Positions 1 through 8,370 of a stretch of DNA of 64,000 nt are shown here, one piece after another. Both the position numbers and the translations under genes were made by a program. Every line of letters begins with the position of its first letter. Positions within the stretch are counted from its first letter, which is position 1. Below the pieces are notes generated by a model that saw nothing but the letters and a program-made list of their open reading frames with translations, searched no databases and had not been told where the DNA came from. Source of the DNA: Photobacterium atrarenae. GTDB lineage: Bacteria > Pseudomonadota > Gammaproteobacteria > Enterobacterales > Vibrionaceae. The DNA lies in assembly GCF_024380015.1 (NCBI RefSeq), contig NZ_CP101508.1:2170902-2234901 (forward strand), read 5' to 3'.

Positions 1-609
1 GGCCAGGTCGGCGCGCCGGGACGCTATGCCTTCAACCACGCGCTGGGGATCCTGGATATTCTGGCCGCCGCCGACGGGCCCAACGGCGATGCGAATTTGC
101 GCCAACTGCGGATCAGCCACCGGGACGGTCCCACCACCAATGTCAGCAAGTTCGACTTGGCCCTGTATTTCGAGACCGGTGATGAATCACTGCTGCCTCA
201 GGTGGTCCCGGGCGATGTGATTTATGTCCCCAAGCTGGATGCCGACTGGCTCGATAAGCCAGCCCATAAAGTGGTACGACTGATGGGCGAAGTCACCAGC
301 CCCGGCCGTTACACTTTCAGCCAGGAAATGTCACTGCTCGATTTACTGGCTGAGGCCGGCGGCCCGACCGAGAATGCGTTTATCGAACGGATCATGATCG
401 TCAACAGCTCCTGCTGCGGCGACGAATCCCAGGCGTTCAACCTGCGCGACTATGTCAACGATCCCGGTGACTATCCGCTGCCGATGCTGCGTCCGGGCGA
501 TACCGTTTATGTGCCGAACAAAGAAGATTCAGCCCCGTCGCAGCTCCGGCAGGGACTGCGGGATGTCCTGTCAATGGTGACCCTCATCGTTCTGGGAGCA
601 GCCTTATGA
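1..609 (+). CDS. Polysaccharide export outer-membrane protein, SypC/Wza-like (5' end missing)
   Basis: The frame is open from the first base, so the start lies outside the window and about 202 C-terminal residues are visible. Two SLBB-type repeats can be seen: one beginning GQVGAPGRYAF at the left edge and a second around GEVTSPGRYTFSQEMSLLDLL, each followed by a ...PGDVIYVP or ...PGDTVYVP strand. A C-terminal hydrophobic stretch (VLSMVTLIVLGAAL) follows. SLBB repeats are typical of Wza/KpsD-like proteins that form the outer-membrane channel for capsule or biofilm polysaccharide. The gene overlaps the next one by ATGA, so they are translationally coupled. With the two following genes the order matches sypC-sypD-sypE of the Vibrio symbiosis polysaccharide locus (known architecture, inferred identity). 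Confidence 0.85.
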   Translation, partial: GQVGAPGRYAFNHALGILDILAAADGPNGDANLRQLRISHRDGPTTNVSKFDLALYFETGDESLLPQVVPGDVIYVPKLDADWLDKPAHKVVRLMGEVTSPGRYTFSQEMSLLDLLAEAGGPTENAFIERIMIVNSSCCGDESQAFNLRDYVNDPGDYPLPMLRPGDTVYVPNKEDSAPSQLRQGLRDVLSMVTLIVLGAAL

Positions 610-1304
610 CCCCTTGGTTCAGTCAGGAATTTGATTTACTGTTTCAGCAGGTGTATCAAAGCGGCGCTCGGGTGATCACCCTCGCCGGTGCCAGCCGTGC
701 CTGCGGTACCTCCACCCTGTCTCGCTGGCTGGCCCAGCGGCTGAGCGGCGAACATGCCCGGGTACTGCTGATCGATTTTGACTTCAGTGGCAGCGGGCAG
801 GGACTGCCAGCAGCGGACTGGTCTTTAGACGGCACTGGACAAGCCGCTGCGCTGCACCAGCTCAACAGCCACCTCGCCATCCTGCCGCAGCCCAGCTCCC
901 CCGTGACCCGCAACAGCCTGCGCCAGCCGGGGCTCCTGAGCCAGGCGATTGCCACCTGGAAAGCCCAGTATGACTTTGTCCTGTGCGATGCCGGGACCGT
1001 CTATGCAGCCAACTGGCAGAACCTCTCCGCACCGGCGATTGGTGCCGTCAGTGATGGCGCCCTGCTCTGCGCCGCCGCAGCGACAACCCCGGAAAACAAC
1101 CTGCTTCACAGCGTGAGACGCCTCGAACAAGGTAAAGTAGTATTGATCGGCACGATCATCAATGATATGCACTATCCGAATCTGGCCTGTGAAATCACCC
1201 GGGTCCTGAACAAACGCGGGCGGTGGTTGCCGCAGCGCATCCGCCAGTGGTTGATTCAACGTATCCGGTGCAGCCCGCTCTTACAGGGAGAATACCAGTT
1301 GTGA
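606..1304 (+). CDS. SypD/CpsD-like P-loop protein with degenerate Walker A
   Basis: A 232-residue protein starting with the ATG that overlaps the upstream stop. The fold looks like the MinD/CpsD (bacterial tyrosine kinase) family: strand ARVITLAGA, a P-loop-like turn, then VLLIDFDFSGSGQG (Walker A' region) and YDFVLCDAG (Walker B region). The P-loop reads GASRACGTSTLSR: the invariant lysine of GK[S/T] is replaced by threonine, and no signature lysine of the MinD type is present. No tyrosine cluster is visible at the C-terminus, which is basic and ends in LQGEYQL. Position between the SLBB exporter and the SypE-like regulator suggests a role in polysaccharide chain-length or export control. 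ATP binding may be weak or lost. It could also be a non-catalytic scaffold. Confidence 0.7.
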   Translation: MTPWFSQEFDLLFQQVYQSGARVITLAGASRACGTSTLSRWLAQRLSGEHARVLLIDFDFSGSGQGLPAADWSLDGTGQAAALHQLNSHLAILPQPSSPVTRNSLRQPGLLSQAIATWKAQYDFVLCDAGTVYAANWQNLSAPAIGAVSDGALLCAAAATTPENNLLHSVRRLEQGKVVLIGTIINDMHYPNLACEITRVLNKRGRWLPQRIRQWLIQRIRCSPLLQGEYQL

Positions 1305-2773
1305 AGCAATGCCTGCTCAGCCACCAGTTTCCGCTTTCATTATCGGCGCTGGCGGGGATCCGCCAGTCCCTGAAACGCCAGCTCAACCTGCTGCAGATTG
1401 CAGATGCCACGGCGCAGACGGTCGAGCTGGTCACCACCGAATATCTGACCAACCTTCTTCAGCATCAGGCGCAGCCGTCACAGCAGGTGATCCTGAGATT
1501 TTACAAACAGCAGCAAGTCCTGATCTTTGAAATAGAAGATGACGGCCCCGGCTGGCCAGCCCTGACGACACGCCTGGATCAGGCCAGCCTGCCGTCAGAA
1601 CTGGCCACCAACGGCATGGGACTGGGGCTGATTGCCGCCCTGCTACCAGAACACCAATACCACCATAAGCCGGGGCAGAGCCGGCTCGCTTTTGTGCTGC
1701 CGGAAGCGCCGCCGCAACCGACCGTGTTAGTCATCGACGACAGCGCCAGCCAACTCAATCTGTTGCGCGAATACCTGAACCAGGATTACCAGGTCATCGC
1801 CTTTAGCGCGGCCCGGGAAGCCCTGGACTGGCTGGCAAGCAACGAATGCGACCTCGTGATCACGGATCTGCACATGCCGCAGATGTCGGGCTTCGAGTTA
1901 CGTCGCCAGGTTGCTCAGTTACCGAAACATTCGCTATTGCCCTTTATTTTCCTGACCGGGGATGAGCTCCCGGCCACCCGCAACCGGGCAGCAACCCAGG
2001 CGATTGATGATTACCTGATCAAGCCCGCCCCACGCAGTGTGCTGCTCGACAGCCTGGCCCGGGTTCTTGCCCGTCACCAGAACCTGGAAACCCTGTATGA
2101 ACAAATGCTGCTCAACAGCCTGCTGCCGCAACTGACGGAAACGCCGTTCGCGACATCCGCCTGGCAAAGGCTCCATCAGAGCTTTCCGGAAAACAGTGGT
2201 GATTTTTTACTTTCGAAAACCGTAAGCCACCAGCGAACCCTGCTCGTGCTGGGTGATCAAATGGGCCATGGCCCGGTTGCTCGCGCCAATGGGGCGGCCT
2301 GGATCGGTTTCATGCAAGGACTGCTCAATCATCCCGACATCACGCCCAGCCGGTTCATTTCCCTCGTCAACCAGGAGCTCTACCGTATCGGCGAGACCCT
2401 GCCTCACCTGATGTGCTTAATGGTGCTGGAAATCGATGACGCCGGGACCCTTCAGGTGATCAATGCCGGAATGCCCCCCTATATTCTGCAGCAGCAGGGA
2501 CACTTGCGCGCGGAAGCACACACCATTGGCCTGCTGGGGATTGACCCGGAGGTGAATCCAGTCGCCCAGCGCTACGAGCTGGCTCCCGGGGATAGCTTTC
2601 ACGGCTTCAGCGATGGCGTGGCCGAACAGGTCACAACACTGACCAATCAACTCACGGCATCAGACCAAATGCAGTACTCTCTGTCTGGTAACACACTGCA
2701 CCAGCACCTGTGGCAGTTCGATCAACAAGGGATTCAGGATGATAAGAAGCTGTTGAGTCTCATCAAGCGCTAA
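1301..2773 (+). CDS. SypE-like regulator: RsbW-type kinase, receiver and PP2C phosphatase
   Basis: The chosen start is GTG 1301, overlapping the previous stop (GTGA) with AGGGAG about 10 bases upstream; this gives 490 residues. Domains in order: an RsbW-like ATPase (about 1-135; N-box TEYLTNLL with Asn51, DDGPGWP, NGMGLGL); a receiver domain (about 141-260; VIDDS, phospho-Asp189 in VITDLHMP, Lys241); and a SpoIIE/PP2C phosphatase (about 295-490; Asp301 in SGDF, Asp319 in GDQMGHG, FSDGV with Asp438). This kinase-receiver-phosphatase order is that of SypE of Vibrio fischeri, which controls phosphorylation of the STAS protein SypA to set biofilm output. All three modules keep their key residues, so both activities are probably retained. 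No SypA partner is in the window. The gene ends facing a convergent glycosyltransferase. Confidence 0.82.
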   Translation: MKQCLLSHQFPLSLSALAGIRQSLKRQLNLLQIADATAQTVELVTTEYLTNLLQHQAQPSQQVILRFYKQQQVLIFEIEDDGPGWPALTTRLDQASLPSELATNGMGLGLIAALLPEHQYHHKPGQSRLAFVLPEAPPQPTVLVIDDSASQLNLLREYLNQDYQVIAFSAAREALDWLASNECDLVITDLHMPQMSGFELRRQVAQLPKHSLLPFIFLTGDELPATRNRAATQAIDDYLIKPAPRSVLLDSLARVLARHQNLETLYEQMLLNSLLPQLTETPFATSAWQRLHQSFPENSGDFLLSKTVSHQRTLLVLGDQMGHGPVARANGAAWIGFMQGLLNHPDITPSRFISLVNQELYRIGETLPHLMCLMVLEIDDAGTLQVINAGMPPYILQQQGHLRAEAHTIGLLGIDPEVNPVAQRYELAPGDSFHGFSDGVAEQVTTLTNQLTASDQMQYSLSGNTLHQHLWQFDQQGIQDDKKLLSLIKR

Positions 2774-2790
2774 GTGCGACGCCCGTGGTG

Positions 2791-3825
2791 CTAAACCGTC
2801 ATCGCCTTGGCCGCACACGCATTGTCGGGCTGATAGCGATAAATCGACCGGTACTGCGTCCAGAGCGCATCGGCACTGAAGGCCTGTTCAACCCGCAGTC
2901 GGGCCTGGTGCTGTAACTCACGCCACATCGCCGGCTGCCACCCGGCCATCATGTCAATCAACACCGGCATTTGCTGCCACTGAGACTCGGGGACCAGGAA
3001 CCGGCGATCCACCAGATCAGCCAACTGGCCGACTTGGGTGGCAATCACCAGGGTGCCGTGAGCCAGGGCTTCAATCGCCGCCATCGGCAGCCCTTCCTGG
3101 CGCGAGGGCATGATCAACACATCTATCCCCGCCCAGTAAGCCTGCATGGAAGGTACCGCACCATGATAAATGCAGTGAGGAGCCGCTTGCAGGCTTTGCT
3201 GTTGCGGACCGTCGCCAAACACATGCCATTGGTGCTCGGGAAATAAGCGGGAAAGTTGCAGGTACCGATCCAACCCTTTTTCTTCACTCAGCCGCCCGAC
3301 AAACGCAAAGCGCAAACCCGCCTGCGGAGGCGGCTCACTCCGAGCACCAATCGAGGTGGTCTCGATAAAGTTTCGCATCACCCTGCACCGAGCCCCTAAC
3401 CGGGACCGGATCGCTTCACTCACTGCCAGATTTTCCGATAACCGCGCGGTCCGGCGATTGAGCAGTTCATAACTGCGTACTTTCCAGTCCCCGGTTTCCC
3501 CGGCATGAAACGTCGTCACCACCCGGCAGGCGCATCCCATCCGGAGTAAACGCGCCACAATACTGGCCTTATAACCATGGGCGTGCACGGTATCATCTGC
3601 CGTGCATGCCATCATGGCTTGGCGGATCAGCTTCACCGAGCCTTGGGCGAACCGGTAGCAGATCCCGGCCTGCGCCAGTCTGGCGTAGAGCGGATGTTGG
3701 GGATATTGCCGGTAGAACATCACCTCAACATTGACCCGGCGCTGGTGAAGCATCAGCGCCAGCTGGAGGACGTGCGATTCTATGCCGCCGAACCCAGACG
3801 AATCTAACAATAACATCACTTTCAT
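2791..3825 (-). CDS. Glycosyltransferase family 4 (GT-B) protein
   Basis: A 344-residue protein with N-terminal motif DSSGFGGIESHVLQLA (nucleotide-sugar glycosyltransferase N-domain), VHAHGYKA, and a C-domain with FVGRLSEEKGLDRYL and the retaining E-x7-E motif EGLPMAAIE. These are features of GT4 enzymes that add a sugar from an NDP or lipid donor to a polysaccharide acceptor. ATG 3825 is preferred over GTG 3828 because AGGAGG sits 5 bases upstream of it. The start region overlaps the stop of the upstream sensor kinase, so the two are co-translated. Lying beside a syp-like locus, it may decorate or build the same exopolysaccharide, but the acceptor cannot be read from sequence. Confidence 0.85.
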   Translation of the reverse strand: MKVMLLLDSSGFGGIESHVLQLALMLHQRRVNVEVMFYRQYPQHPLYARLAQAGICYRFAQGSVKLIRQAMMACTADDTVHAHGYKASIVARLLRMGCACRVVTTFHAGETGDWKVRSYELLNRRTARLSENLAVSEAIRSRLGARCRVMRNFIETTSIGARSEPPPQAGLRFAFVGRLSEEKGLDRYLQLSRLFPEHQWHVFGDGPQQQSLQAAPHCIYHGAVPSMQAYWAGIDVLIMPSRQEGLPMAAIEALAHGTLVIATQVGQLADLVDRRFLVPESQWQQMPVLIDMMAGWQPAMWRELQHQARLRVEQAFSADALWTQYRSIYRYQPDNACAAKAMTV

Positions 3826-6560
3826 CACCGCCTCCTCAACCTGCTTCCATCCCCGCCGGCACGGCAGCCCTCACTTGAGTAGCCGGCCACAGACCAGCGT
3901 GCAATCATCGCCAGCAAGTCTGCTTTTCGTACCGGCTTGGTCAGGTAATCATCCATCCCGGCATCCCGGCTCTGTTGCAGCTCTTCTTTCATCGCATGCG
4001 CCGACAAACCGATGATGGGGCATTGATGCGCGCCGGAGCACGCTTGCTGCGCCCGAATCGCCGCAGTGACTTCATAGCCGTTTTTAAGCGGCATCGAAAT
4101 ATCCGTCAGCACTAAATCCGGCGCTGTATTCGCATACAACTCAATCGCTTGCTCCCCGTTTTCAGCCATCACGAGCGTAACCTCAGTCCGGGCCAGCATC
4201 TTCTCCACCAACAGCCGGTTAATCGGGCTGTCTTCCGCCAGTAAAATGGTCATCGGACCCAGTGCCTCCGGTTTGACAGGCTCCGGTTGTCGCCCTTGCA
4301 CCGGCAACAGGCCGACGCCCTGCAGTGGCTGCTGCAACGCCTGCAACGCTTCATACCGGGGATGTCCAGGACGCGTTGGCTCCCCGCAGATAAACTCAGC
4401 CAGTTTGGCTGGCGTCACCGGCTGATTGATCACCGACCAGGGTCCCACCGGCACCTGCGTTTCACCAACCGGGCCATGGCTCAGTACCACAAGCGGAACT
4501 TGCCCGCCCACCCGGTAACACCAGGACAAGTGCTCGACCAGCTCCTGCTGGCCGATCAGGATCACAGAGGCCTGCGGTAGCGACTGAACCGCCTCAACCG
4601 AAGCTGCGGTTACAACCTGGGTTCCCACCGTGCGCAACATGTTCTGGATCACGTCGCGCCGCGGCGCATAGCCATCCACAACGATGACCTGTGCGTTATG
4701 CCATGCTGATCCACCACCGATCTCGCCACCTGAACAGGTGATTCGCTCTCCCTCATGACGCAGAGTAAGCTGAACAGAGAAACACGATCCTTTGCCTTCA
4801 CACGAACGGACTGCCAGCTGGCCTCCGAACAGGCCCACCAGCCGCTTGCAGATCGCCAACCCCAGTCCAGTGCCCTGATACGCCCGGGTAGCCGAGTTAT
4901 CCACTTGTTCGAATTTGTCCATAATATGCGGCAGGCGCGCCGCTGGAATACCAATTCCGGTATCTTCCACCCTGATCAAAAAACAGCTCTCTCTCGGACC
5001 GCAAACTTCCTCGACCAGACTCAGTTTGACATGACCGGACACGGTGAATTTAATCGCATTGCCCAGCAAGTTGATCAGCACCTGGTTCAGGCGTCCTTTG
5101 TCACCAATCACCCGGTTCGGCAACACCGGCGGCATTTCCAGCAGTAAATGGACGCCTTTTTGGCCGGCCTGATACGCACACAGCGCCAGCGCCCCTTCCA
5201 GCAGCTGTTGCAGCTCGAATGGTTCCTCCTGCAACAACAGCTTACCGGCTTCGATTTTGCTGAAATCGAGGATGTCATTAATGATGGTCACCAGGTTATC
5301 CGCCGACTGATGGATCAACCGCAGCTGAGTCTGGTGTCGGGCGTCCTGGATCTCTTCAAGCAATAATTCGCTGATCCCCATCACGGCATTCATTGGTGTG
5401 CGGATCTCATGGCTCATATTGGCCAGAAACTCAGACTTGGCTTGAGTCGCTTTGGTGGCGCTTTCGAGAGCCGATTCAAGTTGCCGCGCAACCCCGAGCC
5501 GCTCGGTGACATCCCGCTGAACAGCAATTAAGCGCTCGACACCTCCCTGCTCGTTGAACACTGGGGATATATCTAATTCCACCCAATATGAAGCGCCGCA
5601 CTTGTGATAGTTGAGGATCTCCACCCGGATCGGTTGATTCGATGCCAGGCTCTGGCGGATCGCCTTTACGGCCTGCGGATCCGTTTGCTCGCCCTGAAGC
5701 AAACGCCCCGGGGTCTGGCCGAGCAGCTCAACCAGGCTATAGCCACTCAACTGCTCGAAGGCGCTGTTGACCCAGGTGATCCTGCCTTCAGCATCGGTGA
5801 TCACAATGGCATCACGGGCAAACTCCGCCACCTGAGCCAGCTCTTTCACCTTGGCGGCTAATGCGAGCTGCTGCTGGTGCTCCTGAGCCAGCGACTGTTG
5901 GGCGTCGGCCAGGGAACGTGACATCTGGTTAAATGCCTCGCTGACCCGGCTGACCTCATCATTGCCTTGAATTTCAATCTGGGTACCGGGTCCGCACCGC
6001 CCGACTTCTTCAACCCCAAGCCGGAGGCAGTCGAGCCGCGTCATCAGGTAGGTCCCCAACGCAAAGGAAAACAAGGCCACCAGGATCATCTCAATCCCAG
6101 CCAGGATCAGGCTCGACTGCGTGGCATAGTGCAGCAATTGCTGCAATCCATCCACCCGCACCCCCATTTCAACCAAGCCAAAACGACGCTCGCCAATCCG
6201 GATGTCACTGGCGACATCATACACGCAATCCTGCGCCTCACTGGGCATGACGCCCTGCTCAACCCCACGATAATCACCATGTTCAGCCAGCTCAGTTCCG
6301 TTCCCGTCAGTGATCCGGATATACGCCAGATTGTGCTCGCTGACAATGGAAGCGGCAAAGCTATCCAAATAGGACAGGTCGGAGGCCAGCACCGCATCCC
6401 GGCTGGCTTTAGCAAACACACTGACCAATTGCCGGCTGCTGATTTCCAGCTGCCGTTCATTGGACTCTTTCAGCCAGTGCAGCCCGGAGACAATCAGCAC
6501 CGCCAGCACCAGCGCTTCAATCAATGCGATCCCAAGGATCGTTTTCATTCGCAGTGTCAT
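3825..6560 (-). CDS. Membrane hybrid histidine kinase with PAS and two receiver domains
   Basis: 911 residues from ATG 6560 with AAGGAG 7 bases upstream. Visible order: TM helix (about 7-28), a periplasmic domain of about 120 residues, TM2 (about 150-172), HAMP (about 173-225), PAS (about 243-355), HisKA with His384 in [11 protein letters not shown], HATPase ([26 protein letters not shown]), a degenerate receiver around 630-740 (VIVVDGYAPRRD lacks the paired acidic residues), and a full receiver (LLAEDSPINR, TDISMP, TKPVRK). No Hpt domain is present, so an external phosphotransfer protein is expected. The gene lies 15 bases after a PhnD-like binding protein and overlaps a glycosyltransferase, suggesting a ligand-sensing unit for surface polysaccharide control (inference). 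RscS and SypF of V. fischeri are comparable kinases but end in Hpt domains. Confidence 0.9.
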   Translation of the reverse strand: MTLRMKTILGIALIEALVLAVLIVSGLHWLKESNERQLEISSRQLVSVFAKASRDAVLASDLSYLDSFAASIVSEHNLAYIRITDGNGTELAEHGDYRGVEQGVMPSEAQDCVYDVASDIRIGERRFGLVEMGVRVDGLQQLLHYATQSSLILAGIEMILVALFSFALGTYLMTRLDCLRLGVEEVGRCGPGTQIEIQGNDEVSRVSEAFNQMSRSLADAQQSLAQEHQQQLALAAKVKELAQVAEFARDAIVITDAEGRITWVNSAFEQLSGYSLVELLGQTPGRLLQGEQTDPQAVKAIRQSLASNQPIRVEILNYHKCGASYWVELDISPVFNEQGGVERLIAVQRDVTERLGVARQLESALESATKATQAKSEFLANMSHEIRTPMNAVMGISELLLEEIQDARHQTQLRLIHQSADNLVTIINDILDFSKIEAGKLLLQEEPFELQQLLEGALALCAYQAGQKGVHLLLEMPPVLPNRVIGDKGRLNQVLINLLGNAIKFTVSGHVKLSLVEEVCGPRESCFLIRVEDTGIGIPAARLPHIMDKFEQVDNSATRAYQGTGLGLAICKRLVGLFGGQLAVRSCEGKGSCFSVQLTLRHEGERITCSGGEIGGGSAWHNAQVIVVDGYAPRRDVIQNMLRTVGTQVVTAASVEAVQSLPQASVILIGQQELVEHLSWCYRVGGQVPLVVLSHGPVGETQVPVGPWSVINQPVTPAKLAEFICGEPTRPGHPRYEALQALQQPLQGVGLLPVQGRQPEPVKPEALGPMTILLAEDSPINRLLVEKMLARTEVTLVMAENGEQAIELYANTAPDLVLTDISMPLKNGYEVTAAIRAQQACSGAHQCPIIGLSAHAMKEELQQSRDAGMDDYLTKPVRKADLLAMIARWSVAGYSSEGCRAGGDGSRLRRR

Positions 6561-6575
6561 CGCCTGCTCCTTTGA

Positions 6576-7400
6576 CTAGCGCCGTATCTCGAGCGCAGCC
6601 ACATCATCCCAGTCCCTGTCTTCTGCCAGCTCCCAGCCTTTGATTTTGAGTTGGGAGAACGCAACCGCAGCCTCCGGGTGCTGGTTAAGCAACGCAATAC
6701 TCTGCTTAAGCCGGGAAACCATGACCGGGTCCACTTTGGGGTGATACGCCACGGCATGGGGGGTATAACGTGCTGTTTTGTGGATCACCTGCAATTGTTC
6801 CCGCAGGCTGGCCGGCAGACTGTTGAAGGTGCGGAGCACGCCACCACCCGCCAGGAACAAGCCTTTGGCCACGGACAAATAAACAGAATCATGAGAGCCG
6901 ACATACTGAGGCCGGAAACGGATGTGGGCTGCATCAAGTTCCGACTGGGTCAGCACAGTCGCGGCAAACGCTCTGGGCGCCGGAAAAGCCAGCGTCTGCC
7001 CATCGAGTTGGACCAGGCCGCCCTGCCAGCCTTTCCTGGCCACCAGAATCCCGGTGATCCGCTTATCCTTTGCATGGGCAAGCGCATGATAGCCGGGCGA
7101 CTGATGGAACAGGGTGAAATGATATGGGTTCATGTAGGCGAGATCGTACTCACCGGCCTGAAGCCTGGCTTCAAACGTCGGAATATCCGGCGCAGTGGCA
7201 AACCGAAACTCAGTGCCCACCATTTTCCCCCACACTTCCAGCAAAGGGATCCATTGCGCCGCCAGTTTCGCCGCAGATTGCTGGGGCACCACGCCAAATA
7301 CCAACACCTGACGCTCGGCCGCTGCAGAGAAGGACAGCATTGCCATCACCAACAGCGGCCCTTTCAACAGCCAAAGCCAATTTTTCTGACGACTCATCAT
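6576..7400 (-). CDS. PhnD-like periplasmic substrate-binding protein
   Basis: 274 residues with a signal peptide (about 1-28; KNWLWLLKGPLLVMAMLSFS, cleavage near AAA-ER). The mature part resembles PhnD/phosphite-type binding proteins: FGVVPQQSAAKLAAQWIPLL, an EYDLAYMNPYHF segment lining the ligand cleft, and FPAPRAFAATVLTQ, where PhnD proteins contact the ligand. No ABC permease or ATPase is next to it; instead it is followed after 15 bases by a membrane hybrid kinase. It probably acts as a periplasmic sensor subunit presenting its ligand to that kinase, as in other PhnD-kinase pairs, rather than as a transporter component. Two adjacent ATGs (7400 and 7397) follow a GGGAGGGG ribosome site; the first was kept. 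The ligand is unknown. Confidence 0.82.
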   Translation of the reverse strand: MMSRQKNWLWLLKGPLLVMAMLSFSAAAERQVLVFGVVPQQSAAKLAAQWIPLLEVWGKMVGTEFRFATAPDIPTFEARLQAGEYDLAYMNPYHFTLFHQSPGYHALAHAKDKRITGILVARKGWQGGLVQLDGQTLAFPAPRAFAATVLTQSELDAAHIRFRPQYVGSHDSVYLSVAKGLFLAGGGVLRTFNSLPASLREQLQVIHKTARYTPHAVAYHPKVDPVMVSRLKQSIALLNQHPEAAVAFSQLKIKGWELAEDRDWDDVAALEIRR

Positions 7401-7887
7401 CTCCCCCTCCCGCCTAAACGCCGGAGGTGGGCTGGAAAGCGCTTCTGCCTCCAGCTCACCCGACCATGATTCAAGAACAAATCAATATCTGTGCCAACCT
7501 GGCGAGTTGAAACGGATCGGTATATTTCCGAGATAAATGGGTAGGTTAGGCACGGGCCGAGCATGCCGAATCAGGAAATTACATGGCGCCATTTTTAATT
7601 TGCAACTTGACTCGCACTGAAACAGCAATTTGCGAATAAAGATAATCAGACTTTGTTCAACATCAATATAATTCAGTAATCTAGCCCGGCATTGCCCTCA
7701 AACTCGTATATTTTCGGCCCATGTTTTATTTCAATGTAATTGTCTTTTTTAATTTTTCATAATGCTGGGACTAAACTTCAGCCCTTACTGATTATTTTTA
7801 CTTTTTCGTCATCCTTTCGGGCAAAAGTGAATCTTTGTATATACACTCTATATACAATGTAAAGGCATTCACTGAGGCTTGGCTGCC
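7401..7887. other. Intergenic region between divergent genes, AT-rich right half
   Basis: About 490 bases without a convincing gene. The left part must hold the promoter of the PhnD-like/kinase/glycosyltransferase operon (minus strand); the right part becomes AT-rich and carries the inverted repeat at 7835-7857. I could not assign a clear -35/-10 pair for either side. Confidence 0.5.
7835..7857. promoter_or_regulatory. Perfect 9-bp inverted repeat, probable operator
   Basis: TTGTATATA (7835-7843), a 5-base spacer CACTC, then TATATACAA (7849-7857), a perfect dyad ending 30 bases before the ATG of the small ribbon-helix-helix-like gene. Position and symmetry suit autoregulation by that protein (inference). 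The right arm also contains a TACAAT hexamer that could serve as a -10 element. Confidence 0.55.
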
Positions 7888-8070
7888 ATGGCCGAAAAAA
7901 AACAACGAATCAAATTTGGCAAAAAAGACAGCCAGCTGATGATCAGAATTAACTGTGACGAGCGGGATACATTTATTTCGCTCTGCGAACAGCAAGATAC
8001 CAGTGCTGCGCGGGAGATCCGCCGCTTTATTCGTGGATTTATTGCACAGCATCAGGAAAGCGGCTCATAG
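7888..8070 (+). CDS. Small ribbon-helix-helix-like DNA-binding protein
   Basis: 60 residues from ATG 7888 (a TTG at 7879 would add three residues). After a basic N-terminus (MAEKKQRIKFGKK) comes a strand-like segment LMIRINCDERD, a first helix TFISLCEQQ, a turn DTSA and a second helix AREIRRFIRGFIAQHQ. This matches the Arc/MetJ/CopG ribbon-helix-helix pattern (short strand with alternating residues, helix, turn with Ser/Thr, helix). Such proteins bind DNA as dimers through the paired strands. The gene is preceded by a perfect inverted repeat at 7835-7857 that is a natural candidate target. No toxin gene follows directly, so an antitoxin role is not supported; plasmid- or phage-type repressor or chromosomal regulator are both possible. 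Confidence 0.6.
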   Translation: MAEKKQRIKFGKKDSQLMIRINCDERDTFISLCEQQDTSAAREIRRFIRGFIAQHQESGS

Positions 8071-8195
8071 GGACACCGTACCAATTTGCTCGGCGATAGC
8101 CAACCGGGTTGGAGACATGCTTCCCATCCTGCACAGCTATCCCGACCATCGCTGGCCGCATGGCCAATACACACATGAAGAAAGGAAAGACACCA

Positions 8196-8318
8196 ATGGC
8201 TAAAGTATCAAAGAAAGTGAAATCACTGAAAAAAGAGATCAAAGCGCGTAAAGCAAAAGTTGCCAAACAGCAAGATAAACTGAAGCAGCTTAAAAAAGCC
8301 CTGAAAAAAGCGGTTTAA
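8196..8318 (+). CDS. Lysine-rich 40-residue protein
   Basis: A 40-residue ORF from ATG 8196 with AAGGA about 9 bases upstream. Nearly half the residues are lysine (KKVKSLKKEIKARKAKVAKQ...), spaced with hydrophobics so that one amphipathic coiled-coil-like helix is predicted; no acidic patch, cysteine or signal peptide. A 15-bp hairpin follows 11 bases after the stop, which supports an expressed unit. The composition suggests nucleic-acid or ribosome binding, but that is inference. I do not recognise the family. In-frame upstream start codons (from 8109) lack a comparable ribosome site. Confidence 0.6.
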   Translation: MAKVSKKVKSLKKEIKARKAKVAKQQDKLKQLKKALKKAV

Positions 8319-8329
8319 TTGAATCTCTT

Positions 8330-8370
8330 ACCATCACCTCGGCATGCTGCGCCTCTGCCGAGGTGATGGT
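8330..8370 (+). terminator. 15-bp perfect hairpin after the lysine-rich gene
   Basis: ACCATCACCTCGGCA (8330-8344), an 11-base loop, and the exact complement at 8356-8370. Only a weak T-rich tail (ACTGTTCTC) follows, so it may be a poor terminator or an mRNA 3' stabilising hairpin. Confidence 0.6.

Noticed and set aside
7888..8318. Toxin-antitoxin pair from the RHH gene and lysine-rich gene
   Set aside because: The genes are 125 bases apart, and the second has no toxin-like domain; the lysine-rich protein looks unlike known toxins.
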